Source: Frankia nepalensis
GTDB taxonomy: Bacteria; Actinomycetota; Actinomycetes; Frankiales; Frankiaceae
Length of the DNA stretch: 64,000 nt
NCBI RefSeq assembly: GCF_016786325.1
Contig: NZ_JADWYU010000098.1
Coordinates: forward strand, 80,649-144,648
Direction of reading: 5' to 3'
Shown here one piece after another: positions 52,966 through 60,974 of the stretch. Made by a program: the position numbers and the translations under genes. Position 1 is the stretch's first letter; each line of letters starts with the position of its first letter. The notes under the pieces are model-generated. The model made no database searches, was not told the origin of the DNA, and saw only the letters and a list, made by a program, of their open reading frames with translations.

Positions 52966-53044
52966 CATGATCGCCGTTTCTGCCCTGGAGAGGTCGTGAC
53001 CTGGCCATGTCCGCGACCTCTCCAGGGCACTATCGGCGATCATG
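52966..53044. repeat. 79-nt near-perfect hairpin element
   Basis: Outer arms CATGATCGCCG (52966-52976) and CGGCGATCATG (53034-53044) pair perfectly. After a 4x4 internal loop, inner arms of 16 bases (52981-52996, TGCCCTGGAGAGGTCG, and 53014-53029) also pair perfectly around a 17-base loop. The total of 27 paired positions is far beyond a normal terminator. It lies 49 bases after the MDR oxidoreductase stop; the rest of 52643-53091 holds the ABC promoter and no gene. Confidence 0.85.
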
Positions 53045-53091
53045 GGGGCAGGTCAGCCTTCGTGGTCGTGGCGCGGCGGCGGCGCGCGGGC

Positions 53092-54126
53092 TCAGGCGCC
53101 GATCTCGACCACGGTGCGCCCGACCGAGCGGCGGGCCTCGTGGTCACCGAGCGCCGCGGCCGCGCCCCCCAGCGCGACGCGCCGGCCGACGTGCGGGCGG
53201 ATCGCGCCCGCGGCGAGCAGCTCGAGGAGCTGGCCGTGCGCCTCGCCGGCCGTCGCCCGGCCGAACGGGTTGAACCCGAACCGGCGCATCCCCGGGTCGA
53301 CCTCGTCCACCCAAGCGAGCATCACCCCGACGATCGAGAAGTTGCCGATGCAGGCGAGGCGCAGCGGCTGGCCGGTCATCCCGTTCCGTGGGTCGTCGGC
53401 GAAGCCGATCGGCAGGTAGCGCCCTTCGCGGGCGACGCAGGTCCACGACCTGCCGACGAACGCGCCGCCGGCCAGGTCGTAGACGACGTCCACGCCGGCG
53501 TCCCCGGTGTGCTCGAGGACCGCCTCGGCGAAGTCCTCGCTGGTGTGGTCGACGACCAGCTCGGCGCCGAGCCGGGCGCACAGCGCGGCCTTCGCCGGGC
53601 TGGAGACGGTGGCGATCACCCGGGCGCCGACGGCCCGGCCGAGCTGGATGGCGGCGGTGCCGAGGCCGCTCGCGCCCGAGTGCACCAGCAGCGTCTCCCC
53701 CGCCACCAGCCGGGCGCGGCGCAGGAGGGCGAGCGCGCCGGTGTGGAAGGGGATCACGAAGGCCGTCGCCTCGGCGTCGTCGAGGCCGTCGGGGGCGTCG
53801 AACACCGACACGGCCGGGGCGATCGCGTACTCGGCGAGCCCACCGATCGCGTTCTTCGTGATGGCGACGACCCGCCTGCCGACCCAGGCGGCGGCGCCGT
53901 CGCCGGCCGCGTCGACGACGCCGCAGACGTCCATGCCGAGGGTGTACGGCGGCGGGACCGGGACCGAGACGAGCTTGCCGCGGCACCGGTCGATGTCGTT
54001 GAAGTTCAGGGAGCCCGCCCCGACCCGGATGCGCACCTCGCCGGGGCCGGGCTCCGGTAAGTCGACGTCGACCACGTCGAGCACCTCGGTCGGGTCACCG
54101 TGCTCGCGTACCTGTAGCGCCTTCAT
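53092..54126 (-). CDS. Zinc-independent MDR oxidoreductase (quinone oxidoreductase-like)
   Basis: 344 residues. N-terminal GroES-like half: MKALQVREHGDPTEVLDVVDVDLPEPGPGEVRIRVGAGSLNFNDIDRCRG, then the Rossmann half with VHSGASGLGTAAIQLGRAVGARVIATVSSPAKAALCARLGAELVVDHT (GxGxxG nucleotide loop). No zinc cysteine cluster or catalytic Cys/His/Cys set is seen, so it groups with NAD(P)H:quinone or enoyl reductase-type MDR enzymes. A terminal RTVVEIG motif is family-typical. The protein reduces an unknown substrate in the cytoplasm. It is probably single-gene transcribed, with a large hairpin downstream. Confidence 0.92.
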   Translation of the reverse strand: MKALQVREHGDPTEVLDVVDVDLPEPGPGEVRIRVGAGSLNFNDIDRCRGKLVSVPVPPPYTLGMDVCGVVDAAGDGAAAWVGRRVVAITKNAIGGLAEYAIAPAVSVFDAPDGLDDAEATAFVIPFHTGALALLRRARLVAGETLLVHSGASGLGTAAIQLGRAVGARVIATVSSPAKAALCARLGAELVVDHTSEDFAEAVLEHTGDAGVDVVYDLAGGAFVGRSWTCVAREGRYLPIGFADDPRNGMTGQPLRLACIGNFSIVGVMLAWVDEVDPGMRRFGFNPFGRATAGEAHGQLLELLAAGAIRPHVGRRVALGGAAAALGDHEARRSVGRTVVEIGA

Positions 54127-54200
54127 GTCATCCCTTCGGGGGTCGTGACGGGTCCGGGAGACCGAAGCGCGCTGACAGCTCTTGGCCCTGGCTCTTGGGC

Positions 54201-54533
54201 CTAGCTGTGGTGATGCCCGTGGGCGGGCTCGTGCTCGGGGCTCCAGTTCGGGTCGACCAGGTCGGCATAGTCGGGGTGGCGCTCGATCCAGGAACGGATG
54301 AACGGGCAGCGCGGCCAGACCGTCAGGTTGCGGGCGCGGGCCGCGTCGAGCGCCTCGCGAGCGAGATCACCTCCGACGCCCTGGCCGGCGAACGCCGGAT
54401 CGGTCTCCGTGTGATTGAAGGCGATGATCCCGGGATACGTCGAGTACGTCACGAACCCGGCGATAGTCCCGTCGATCTCCAACTCGAACCGGCGCCGCTC
54501 GGGCACGTCGGTCACCGTGCGCTTGCCTGCCAT
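54201..54533 (-). CDS. Small GNAT-like N-acetyltransferase (YidJ/YjdJ type)
   Basis: 110 residues. RRFELEIDGTIAGFVTYSTYPGIIAFNHTETDPAFAGQGVGGDLAREALDAARARNLTVWPRCPFIRSWIERHPDYADLV matches the compact GCN5-related family with the acetyl-CoA loop QGVGG. CPFIRSWIERHPDY near the end carries the conserved Cys. The last residues are His-rich (HEPAHGHHHS), as if metal-binding. The start has only GAGATGACG upstream. The role is unknown; members acetylate small amines or are uncharacterised. Confidence 0.85.
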   Translation of the reverse strand: MAGKRTVTDVPERRRFELEIDGTIAGFVTYSTYPGIIAFNHTETDPAFAGQGVGGDLAREALDAARARNLTVWPRCPFIRSWIERHPDYADLVDPNWSPEHEPAHGHHHS

Positions 54534-54663
54534 GACGTCATCTCCTCGGATAGGACTCGCTAGCGGCTCGGCAACCGGGCGTCCGCGCCCCCGAGCCCGC
54601 TCCCGGTCGGCCGCCGACCGCCGGCCGCCGACCCCATGGCGGGCAAACCACCGCCCGCGGGCA

Positions 54664-54689
54664 ACTGTTCCGCCAGCCGGCGGAACAGT
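54664..54689. terminator. Strong hairpin, ACTGTTCCGCC stem
   Basis: ACTGTTCCGCC-AGCC-GGCGGAACAGT, an 11-bp perfect stem with 4-base loop. It lies between the minus-strand GNAT gene's start side and the plus-strand sensor gene, in a 348-base gap with no gene. As neither neighbour ends here, it may be a regulatory or repeat hairpin rather than a terminator. Confidence 0.5.
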
Positions 54690-54801
54690 GCCGGCCGGGT
54701 GGCCGAACCGACGGTGGGGCTATGCCTACCTTGGCCGGGGGGCTTGCCGCTCCCGGTTGGGGGGCTCACCGCATGGGACAGCGCGACCGCTCTCGGTAGC
54801 G

Positions 54802-54821
54802 TGATCAGCGTTAACTGATCA
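54802..54821. promoter_or_regulatory. Operator candidate upstream of the sensor/DUF4097 gene
   Basis: TGATCAG-CGTTAA-CTGATCA, a perfect 7-bp inverted repeat 60 bases upstream of the ATG at 54882 and locally AT-rich. It looks like a dimeric repressor site. Confidence 0.5.
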
Positions 54822-54881
54822 TGCGTCATCGGCCGGCCGGCGGATCGGGCGGGATGGCGATGTGCCAGCGGGAGGATCACG

Positions 54882-56411
54882 ATGGCGAGCGCCGAACTGG
54901 CCGAGCGGCAGCGCGGAAACGGCCTTCTACAGCTCGGCCTGCGGGTCGCGCTTCCGGTGTTCGACTTCGTGGTCGGCATCGTCGGGTTCGTGGTGATCTT
55001 CACCCTGTTGGCACTCACCGTCGGCCTTACGCCGCTGATCTGGGTCGCCCTGCCGGTCTTCCTGCTCCTTGGGGTCGTCGCCCGCGGGCTGGCCTCACTG
55101 GAACGCGGCCGCCTCCGGCTCTTTCTCGGGACCGAGTTCGGGCCGGCGCCGGCGGCACCGCGCGGGATCCGGGCGAACCTGCGCGACGTGCCCACCTGGC
55201 GGGCGATCGGCTACCTGCTGGTGCACTGGCTGGTCGCGACGGTGTCGTTCACGCTCACCGTCAGCCTCTGGGCGACGTCGCTCGCGCTGATGACCATGCC
55301 CTGGTGGCTGCACCGGGTTCCCAGCGAGCAGGCCGACCTCAGACTGCTGCATGTCACCGACTCCGCGACGGCCTGGCTGATGTGCGCCGTGGGCCTGCTG
55401 GTCGGCGTCGTCGGCCTCGCGGTGGCCTACGGTTTCGGAGCCCTCAGCGGAGCACTGGGCCGCGGCCTGCTCGACACGGACGAGGCCGGGCGGTTCGACG
55501 AGGGCGGACGGTTCGACGAGGGCGCGATCGCCCGGGAGCCGCGGGAGTACCGCCCGGCGGGTTCGTCGCCACGGCTGACCGGAGGCCGGGTCGCGGTCCT
55601 GGCCGTGGCACTGCCGATGATGCTCGCGGCCTCGGCGGTCACCGCGACGAGCGCCGCCGCGCAGATGGCCCTCACGAGCGAGCGGCACACCGCGAGCTAC
55701 CCCTGGCGGGGCGGGCCGATCACACTCAACGCCACCGACGGCGACGTCCGGGTCGTGTCCGGGAAGGATGGCCAGGTCGGCGTCGCCTACACCGAGCACT
55801 ACGGGCTGCGCAGGCCCACGGTCTCCGGTGCCGCCACCCCGGACGGCGGCGTGGCGCTGACCGCGAAATGCCCCGCCGGGCCCCTCGGGAACTCCTGCGA
55901 GGTCGACTACGTGCTCACCGTCCCACCGACCGCCCAGCTCACGCTGCGCACCGGCGACGGCTCGCTGACCATTACCGGCACCACGGGCCGGGTCGACGCC
56001 CGCACCGGCGACGGCTCGCTGTCGATCACCGACACCACGGGCCCCGTCAACGCGGTCACCGGCGACGGCAAGGTCGTTCTCACCCGGCTGGCCGGCACGC
56101 TCGATCTCCGTAGCGGCGACGGCGGGATCAGCGGCACCGGCCTGACCGCGTCCTCGGTCACCGTCCGGACCGGCGACGGCCGCCTGTCGCTCGCCTTCGA
56201 CGAAGCGCCGTCCGCCGTGACGGCCACCACCGGCGACGGCGGCATCAAGATCACCCTGCCGCCGGGCTCGACCCCCTACCGCGTGGACGCCACCAGCGGC
56301 GACGGCCGCGCCCGCGTCACGGTCCCCACCGATCCCGCCGCCCCGAACGCCATCACCGCGCGCTCCGGCGACGGCGACGTCACCGTCGCCCCGGCTTCCC
56401 CCGGCGCATGA
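54882..56411 (+). CDS. Membrane sensor-domain protein fused to a DUF4097-like beta-repeat domain
   Basis: 509 residues; GGGAGGA ribosome site. Residues 1-190 contain four hydrophobic helices in the arrangement of the 'putative sensor' domain known from actinobacterial histidine kinases (FDFVVGIVGFVVIFTLLALTVGLTPLIWVALPVFLL..). A fifth helix (VAVLAVALPMMLAASAVT, ~229) leads to an extracellular part. Residues 330-505 are a right-handed repeat of about 16-20 residues with the core TGDG (LTLRTGDGSLTITGTTGRVDARTGDGSLSIT...), as in DUF4097/adhesin-like beta proteins. There is no kinase domain, so the sensor is joined to a surface beta-repeat instead. Confidence 0.82.
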   Translation: MASAELAERQRGNGLLQLGLRVALPVFDFVVGIVGFVVIFTLLALTVGLTPLIWVALPVFLLLGVVARGLASLERGRLRLFLGTEFGPAPAAPRGIRANLRDVPTWRAIGYLLVHWLVATVSFTLTVSLWATSLALMTMPWWLHRVPSEQADLRLLHVTDSATAWLMCAVGLLVGVVGLAVAYGFGALSGALGRGLLDTDEAGRFDEGGRFDEGAIAREPREYRPAGSSPRLTGGRVAVLAVALPMMLAASAVTATSAAAQMALTSERHTASYPWRGGPITLNATDGDVRVVSGKDGQVGVAYTEHYGLRRPTVSGAATPDGGVALTAKCPAGPLGNSCEVDYVLTVPPTAQLTLRTGDGSLTITGTTGRVDARTGDGSLSITDTTGPVNAVTGDGKVVLTRLAGTLDLRSGDGGISGTGLTASSVTVRTGDGRLSLAFDEAPSAVTATTGDGGIKITLPPGSTPYRVDATSGDGRARVTVPTDPAAPNAITARSGDGDVTVAPASPGA

Positions 56412-56414
56412 CCC

Positions 56415-56432
56415 AGCCGGCCCGGGCCGGCT
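56415..56432 (+). terminator. Palindrome after the sensor/DUF4097 gene
   Basis: AGCCGGCCCGGGCCGGCT is a perfect 18-bp palindrome 4 bases after the stop; CGGCCCGGGCCG at 56438-56449 is a second one. Transcription most likely ends here. Confidence 0.55.
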
Positions 56433-56610
56433 TGCTTCGGCCCGGGCCGCTCCGGCCCGACCCACTCAGGGTCGGGCCGTGTTGGTGCCCGCGCCGGCCC
56501 GCGACCATCCGGTCCTCGGAGCCTGGGGTGGGGCAGCGCGGCAGTCCGGCGTCGAAGGCTCGGGCGGCGGTTCAGGGCTTGAGGCGGCGATTCAGAACTT
56601 AGGCGGCGGT

Positions 56611-56994
56611 TCAGGGCTCGTCGCGGGCTCGGGTGGCCGAACCCCGGGGCGTGCGCTGACGTGCGGTGAGGCCGGCCCATTCGCCCGCCCAGTCGGAGAG
56701 GGGTTCGAGCAGGCCCTGCAGGCGGCGGCCATGGGAGGTAAGGCGGTAGTCGCCGGCCTCGTCGACCTCGATCAGCCCGGCCTCCCGAAGCTCGCGGGCC
56801 CGCTGGGTGAGCTGCGCGGTCGGCGCGTCCAGGCCGGCCTCCAGCGCGCGGAAGGAACGGGGCGTCGCGCGCAGGCTCCAGAAGATCGCCAGGCTGTGCC
56901 GGCGGCCGAGCAGGTCGAGCAACATGGCCAGCGGAAGGTCGGCACCCGCCACGGCGCGGCCCTCCGGCGCCGAGCGAGGGGCGGACCGGCTCAT
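56611..56994 (-). CDS. HxlR family winged-helix transcriptional regulator
   Basis: 127 residues. LLDLLGRRHSLAIFWSLRATPRSFRALEAGLDAPTAQLTQRARELREAGLIEVDEAGDYRLTSHGRRLQGLLEPLSDWAGEW follows the HxlR pattern: winged helix with a C-terminal dimerisation helix. There is no cysteine suited to redox sensing. The upstream stretch (57000-57060) has GTTCCG-type repeats spaced ~16 bases (GGCGTTCC, GGCTGTTCC, GGATGTTCC, GGACGTTTCGG) that may be binding sites. Downstream at 56559-56610 three ~20-base GGCGGCGGTTCAG units repeat. Confidence 0.85.
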   Translation of the reverse strand: MSRSAPRSAPEGRAVAGADLPLAMLLDLLGRRHSLAIFWSLRATPRSFRALEAGLDAPTAQLTQRARELREAGLIEVDEAGDYRLTSHGRRLQGLLEPLSDWAGEWAGLTARQRTPRGSATRARDEP

Positions 56995-57070
56995 CGGTCG
57001 CCCCTCCTCTCAGGCGTTCCGGTCTTGGCTGTTCCGAGCCCGGATGTTCCAATCTCGGACGTTTCGGATC

Positions 57071-57364
57071 TCAGGGGATCGTGGCCGCGCCGACGCCGTT
57101 CGAGCTTGGCGTGTCCTTTGGGCGGGCGTGCCGGTGACCGTCCGGCCCGGAGACGTGCCGACCGTGGCCGCTGAGCGTCTCCGCGGCCCGGCTGTAGATG
57201 CCGCCGACCTGCGCCGAGACGATGCCGGCGACGCTCTGCACCTCGGGGCGGTCCCAGACCAGGCGGGCCTGGCGGGCGATCTCGTCGTAGCTCTCCCGGC
57301 CGGCCCGGGTACCTAGCAGGTAGCCGGCCACGAAAGCGAGGGCGACCGTGGGGCGGATCCGCAT
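57071..57364 (-). CDS. Small YtxH-like membrane-associated protein
   Basis: 97 residues: RIRPTVALAFVAGYLLGTRAGRESYDEIARQARLVWDRPEVQSVAGIVSAQVGGIYSRAAETL. It starts with one hydrophobic segment having the Gly-x-x-x-Gly-(T/R)-RAGRE motif seen in actinobacterial YtxH-type proteins, then a helical region and a His/Arg-rich tail. The head resembles the protein at 43942 in the gas-vesicle operon (VGYVLGRTKKGK). The role is unknown. Confidence 0.72.
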   Translation of the reverse strand: MRIRPTVALAFVAGYLLGTRAGRESYDEIARQARLVWDRPEVQSVAGIVSAQVGGIYSRAAETLSGHGRHVSGPDGHRHARPKDTPSSNGVGAATIP

Positions 57365-57768
57365 GCTGCCTCCCGAGGCTTCGCCGAGCTGGGCGGGTGT
57401 GCGTGGGCTCGTCGGTGCACGGCCGCCCTTCCGGGCCGACGTTCCTGTTCTACCCGCTCACGTGCCGCGAGGTTCCCCACTTCGGGGCACCCGACCCGTC
57501 CGTGTGGCCCGCGACCAGCGGCGGCAGGGGTCACCAGCTCCGCCCACCACATCCACAACGAACCTTACCGGCCAGTAGGGACGATTCCAGGGCCGATCCA
57601 CGCAAGGGGCGCGAATCACCAGCGAGCGGCGGGAGGCAACGACCACGCAACATCGACCTACCCCACGGCCGATCCCGCCGAACCTCCGGTAAGCTAGCCA
57701 CTGCCAGTCGGACAGCAAGATCCCCCCGAGGGCTCCGGCCCCCGGTACGATCGGCGCCGACACGATGG
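57365..57768. other. Gap upstream of tRNA-Asn
   Basis: No convincing gene. The part next to the tRNA includes one copy of the 10-mer CAGCAAGATC (57713-57722) and TACGAT at 57747-57752, a plausible -10 box for the tRNA. I found no clear -35. Confidence 0.4.
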
Positions 57769-57841
57769 TCCCGCGTAGCTCAATTGGCAGAGCAGCCGGC
57801 TGTTAACCGGCAGGTTATAGGTTCGAGTCCTATCGCGGGAG
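57769..57841 (+). tRNA. tRNA-Asn (anticodon GTT)
   Basis: 73 bases. The acceptor stem TCCCGCG (57769-57775) pairs with CGCGGGA (57834-57840), and G is the discriminator. The D arm is GCTCAATTGGCAGAGC; the anticodon arm GCCGG-CTGTTAA-CCGGC has GTT at 57802-57804; the T arm contains GGTTCGAGTCC. The 3' CCA is not encoded, as usual in actinobacteria. An excisionase remnant follows on the other strand, so the 3' end may have served as an attachment site. Confidence 0.97.
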
Positions 57842-57913
57842 CAAGCAAGGGAGCAGCGCCCCAGGTCAGCGACCATGTCAATCTAGGGTCAGCGATTACA
57901 GGTCAGGCGCCAC

Positions 57914-57930
57914 CTAAGATCATATCTTAG
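57914..57930 (+). terminator. AT-rich hairpin downstream of tRNA-Asn
   Basis: CTAAGAT-CAT-ATCTTAG, a perfect 7-bp stem 73 bases after the tRNA, much richer in A/T than nearby DNA. Likely terminator of the tRNA transcript or part of an old element end. Confidence 0.5.
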
Positions 57931-57954
57931 TTACTCCCCACTTGCGTTAACGGG

Positions 57955-58074
57955 TCAGACCGTGTCCAGTCGCGTCGCCAGCCAGGCGGAGACGTCCTCA
58001 CGGCGGTAACGCACATGCCGGCCGATCCGCAGGCCCGCCGGGCCTTCCCCGGTCGTCCGCCACCACCGTCGGCC
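57955..58074 (-). pseudogene. Excisionase/HTH gene remnant next to tRNA-Asn
   Basis: The minus strand encodes 39 residues, WRTTGEGPAGLRIGRHVRYRR..DVSAWLATRLDTV, then a stop. GEGPAG-(L/Y)-(R/K)-IGRHVRYRREDV is the C-terminal hallmark of MerR-like excisionases (Xis) of actinobacterial integrative elements. The N-terminal helix-turn-helix half is missing and the reading continues upstream into the regulator gene in another frame. This is a truncated relic. Confidence 0.75.
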
Positions 58075-58088
58075 GGACCCAGCGATGG

Positions 58089-59036
58089 TCAGGAGCCGCT
58101 GAATGTTCGGCGGTATGCGCTCGGTGACACGCCACGTTGAAGGACGAACTGTTCGCGAAGGGCGGCCGCGCCGCGGTAGCCGACCCGGGTCGCGATCTGC
58201 TCGATGGACAGATCGGTGGTCTCCAGCAGTTGTTCGGCCAGGGACAGGCGCTGGGTCCGGAGCCAGGCGTGCGGTGACGTGCCGGTGGCCGATCGGAAGT
58301 GGCGGAGGAAGGAACGGCGGCTCATCAGGGCCTTGGCGGCGAGCATGTCGACGGAGATCCGGTGGTCCAGGTGCGCCCGAGCCCAAGCGATGACGGTGGC
58401 CAGGCGCTGGTCCTCGCTGTCCGCTGGCACGGGGGTGCTGACGTACTGCGCCTGGCCACCGTCGCGGTGCGGTGGCACCACCAGGCCACGCGCGATCTCG
58501 TTCGCCAGTCCGGCGCCGTGCTCGCGGCGGATGAGGTGCAGGCACATGTCCAGGCCGGCCGCGGCGCCGGCGCCCGTGACGATCCTGCCTTCGTCGATGT
58601 AGAGGGCTTCTGGAGCGACGGTCACCTCGGGATGACGGGCGGCGAGTTCGGCGGCGAACTGCCAGTGCGTCGTCACCGTGCGGCCGTCGAGCAGGCCGGC
58701 CATTGCCAGGGTGAAGGCGCCGACGCAGTGGGCGGCGATGATCGCGCCGCGGCCGTGGGCGGCGCGTAGCGCCTGGAGAACCGGGTCCGACGGCTCGGTG
58801 AGATAGTCGACGGCCGGCAACACGATGATCAGGTCGGCGGTCGCCAGCGGGCGCAGGTCGTGCCTCACCGTGACCGGCAGGCCGAGGTCGGTCGGGAGAG
58901 GACCTGGTCGCCGGGCGCAGACAGCGACGTCGAACCCGGCGATGCCCGGCCGCGAGCCGAAGGTCGCGTGGACGATCCCGAGGCCGAGCGCGGTGACGCC
59001 CGGTGGGGCATAGGCCGCGACGCGACGGAAGGCCAT
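58089..59036 (-). CDS. GlxA family transcriptional regulator (DJ-1/PfpI plus AraC)
   Basis: 315 residues. ATG 59036 is preferred; 59048 would add four residues. N-terminal DJ-1/PfpI domain with the nucleophile elbow GAIIAAHCVGAFTLAMAGLLDGR (Cys ~102). Then come two AraC helix-turn-helix motifs: SVDMLAAKALMSRRSFLRHFRSATGTSPHAWLRTQRLSLAEQLLETTDLSIEQIATRVGYRGAAALREQF. Such proteins (GlxA, FtrA) regulate catabolic or stress genes. The gene is divergent from an NmrA-type gene with ~95 bases between starts, and TGCCA..TGGCA in that gap is a candidate site. The 3' end abuts the excisionase remnant. Confidence 0.9.
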   Translation of the reverse strand: MAFRRVAAYAPPGVTALGLGIVHATFGSRPGIAGFDVAVCARRPGPLPTDLGLPVTVRHDLRPLATADLIIVLPAVDYLTEPSDPVLQALRAAHGRGAIIAAHCVGAFTLAMAGLLDGRTVTTHWQFAAELAARHPEVTVAPEALYIDEGRIVTGAGAAAGLDMCLHLIRREHGAGLANEIARGLVVPPHRDGGQAQYVSTPVPADSEDQRLATVIAWARAHLDHRISVDMLAAKALMSRRSFLRHFRSATGTSPHAWLRTQRLSLAEQLLETTDLSIEQIATRVGYRGAAALREQFVLQRGVSPSAYRRTFSGS

Positions 59037-59130
59037 GTTGTCGATCATGCCAGAGAAGTTGGCACGAAACCTGCGCTCACTGGCATTCGGGCCAGCGGAC
59101 TGCCGGGCCCGGGTCCGGCAGTCTGGCGCC

Positions 59131-60111
59131 GTGCGCGACAACGAGACAACGGGCCGAGGCCCGACACTGCACGGGCCCCGGGACACGAGCGACAAGGCCG
59201 ACAGAGCGAACAAAGCTCGGAAGATCATCCTGGTGACGGGTGCGACCGGCAACCAGGGAGGTGCCGCGGCGGCGCGGCTCCTCGCGGACGGCTGGCAGGT
59301 CCGGGCGCTGACCCGAGACCCGGCGGGAGGGCCGGCGCGGCGGCTCGCGGCGGCCGGTGTCCAGGTCGTCGTGGGCGACCTGGACGACCGTGGGTCACTG
59401 GACGCCGCCGTCGAGGACGCCCACGGGGTGTTCAGCGTGCAGCGGGGTGCGCTGGGCACGCCTCCGGTGCCGTTCGAGGACGAGGTCAGGCGGGGCCGGA
59501 ACGTGGCCGACGCCGCGGCGGCAGCCCGGGTGCGGCACCTGGTCCACGCCTCGGTCGCGGGCGTCGAGCGCGGCGGGGGTGGGCGCGCGTTCGCGAGCAA
59601 GCGGGCGATCGAGGAGCACATCGGCCGCATCGGTATTCCGGCGACAATCCTGCGGCCGGTCTCGTTCATGGACAACTACGCGGATCCGGCGTTCGGGGTG
59701 CAAACCGGGACTCTGGCCACCCCATTCGCGCCGGATGTTCCCGAACAGCTGATCGCCGTCGACGACATCGGCGCCTTCGCCGCCTCCGCCTTCGCCGATC
59801 CGGCACGTTATCTGGGGCGGGCCCTCGCCATCGCCGGTGACGCGCTTCGCCCAGGACAGACCGCCCAGGCGCTCAGCCTCGCCACCGGACGCGACATCCG
59901 CTACGCGCACGTTCCGTCCGACATCGTCCGCGGCCAGAACGAGGACGTCGCGGACGTCGCGGACTTCCTCAACAATCATGGAGGGTACGGCGCGGACCTC
60001 GCGGCCGCTCGTGCGCTGCATCCAGGCTTGATGAGCTTCCAGACCTGGCTCGCGGGCCCGGGCCGCACGAAACTCGCCACGCTGCTCGAGACCCATGCGC
60101 ATTCCACATGA
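59131..60111 (+). CDS. NmrA-like NAD(P)-binding protein
   Basis: About 326 residues from GTG 59131; the open frame starts earlier but is low quality. Rossmann start KIILVTGATGNQGGAAAARLLADGWQVRALTRDPAGGPARRLAAAGVQVVVGDLDD (GxxGxxG). Later RHLVHASVAGVERGGG and AFASKRAIEEHIGRIGIPATILRPVSFMDNYADP contain a lysine at the place of the SDR Lys but no Tyr-xxx-Lys pair, as in NmrA-type redox sensors or atypical short-chain dehydrogenases. It is divergent from a GlxA-family regulator, which probably controls it. Confidence 0.85.
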   Translation: MRDNETTGRGPTLHGPRDTSDKADRANKARKIILVTGATGNQGGAAAARLLADGWQVRALTRDPAGGPARRLAAAGVQVVVGDLDDRGSLDAAVEDAHGVFSVQRGALGTPPVPFEDEVRRGRNVADAAAAARVRHLVHASVAGVERGGGGRAFASKRAIEEHIGRIGIPATILRPVSFMDNYADPAFGVQTGTLATPFAPDVPEQLIAVDDIGAFAASAFADPARYLGRALAIAGDALRPGQTAQALSLATGRDIRYAHVPSDIVRGQNEDVADVADFLNNHGGYGADLAAARALHPGLMSFQTWLAGPGRTKLATLLETHAHST

Positions 60112-60242
60112 CGCGCGAGCACGAGGGCGACGCGGGGAGGGCCTGCTGGCCACCGCCATCGAGGAGGGCCGGGACCCGTCCTCGATGAGCGGCATCCTGG
60201 CCGACAGCTCCTGTCGTCTGCTGCCGGCCTGACGGCCCGGCC

Positions 60243-60974
60243 TCACTTCAGGTGCCGGGCGAAGAACCGGTTCCCGTCGTCCCCCTCGAACCGCGGGACG
60301 CCGGTGTGCCCGCCCATATTGGCGTGCAGCGTCTTCTCCCTGGAGCCGAAGGCGTCGAACAGGTCCAGGGCCAGCTGCCGGTCGTTTCCTTCGTCGTCCC
60401 ACTGCAGCAGGACCTGCAGCGGAATGGTGACCTGCCGGGCCTCCTCGAACAGGGTGCGGGGCACGAAACTCCCGGCGAACAGAAGGGCGGCCGAGATGCG
60501 CGGCTCGACCACCGCCAGCCGGATGCCGATGGCGATCACCCCGCCCGCGTACCCGACCGGGCCACCGATCTCGGGCAGCGAAAGGAGGGCGTCCAGGGCG
60601 GCCCGCCATTCCGGGACCGCCTTTTCGACCAGCGGGAGGACGAGCCGGTCGACGATCTCGTCGTCGACCGGCTCGCCGGCCGCCAGCGCCCGGCGCAGGT
60701 CGGCGCGGGCCTCCTCGGCGGCGGCGGAACGGGGCCGGTCACCGCTCCCGGGAAGCTCGATGGTGGCCGCGGCGAAGCCCTCCACCACGGAGTGCCGGGC
60801 CCGCGCCACCAGTCGGGGGTACATCTTGCGCAGTCCGCCGGGGTGGCCGACCAGGATCAGCGGGGCCGGCGCGGACGCGGATCCGGGCGTCCACAGGATG
60901 CCGGGGATCTCGCCGAGGGTGAACTCGCGCTCGAGGACACCGTCGTCGAGGCGCTGTTCGGAAGTGAATCGCAT
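60243..60974 (-). CDS. Alpha/beta hydrolase-like protein lacking the nucleophile serine
   Basis: 243 residues. Alpha/beta hydrolase layout (dienelactone hydrolase-like): ILWTPGSASAPAPLILVGHPGGLRKMYPRLVARARHSVVEGFAAATIELPGSGDRP, then PLQVLLQWDDEGNDRQLALDLFDAFGSREKTLHANMGGHTGVP with the C-terminal acid and His. The nucleophile elbow expected as GxSxG reads VGYAGGVIAIG: no serine or cysteine, apparently through replacement of LSMGT by GVI. Residues 116-150 are normal. It may be inactive as a hydrolase or act as a binding or regulatory protein. It is not followed by another gene in the same direction. Confidence 0.85.
   Translation of the reverse strand: MRFTSEQRLDDGVLEREFTLGEIPGILWTPGSASAPAPLILVGHPGGLRKMYPRLVARARHSVVEGFAAATIELPGSGDRPRSAAAEEARADLRRALAAGEPVDDEIVDRLVLPLVEKAVPEWRAALDALLSLPEIGGPVGYAGGVIAIGIRLAVVEPRISAALLFAGSFVPRTLFEEARQVTIPLQVLLQWDDEGNDRQLALDLFDAFGSREKTLHANMGGHTGVPRFEGDDGNRFFARHLK

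Noticed and set aside
57313..57558. 81-aa minus-strand frame upstream of the small YtxH-like gene
   Set aside because: It starts in low-complexity sequence and overlaps the start of the better gene; no ribosome site.
60108..60232. Short frames after the NmrA gene (LATAIEEGRDPSSMSGILADSS and similar)
   Set aside because: The piece looks gene-like over about 30 residues but has no start or ribosome site; possibly a relic, not supported.
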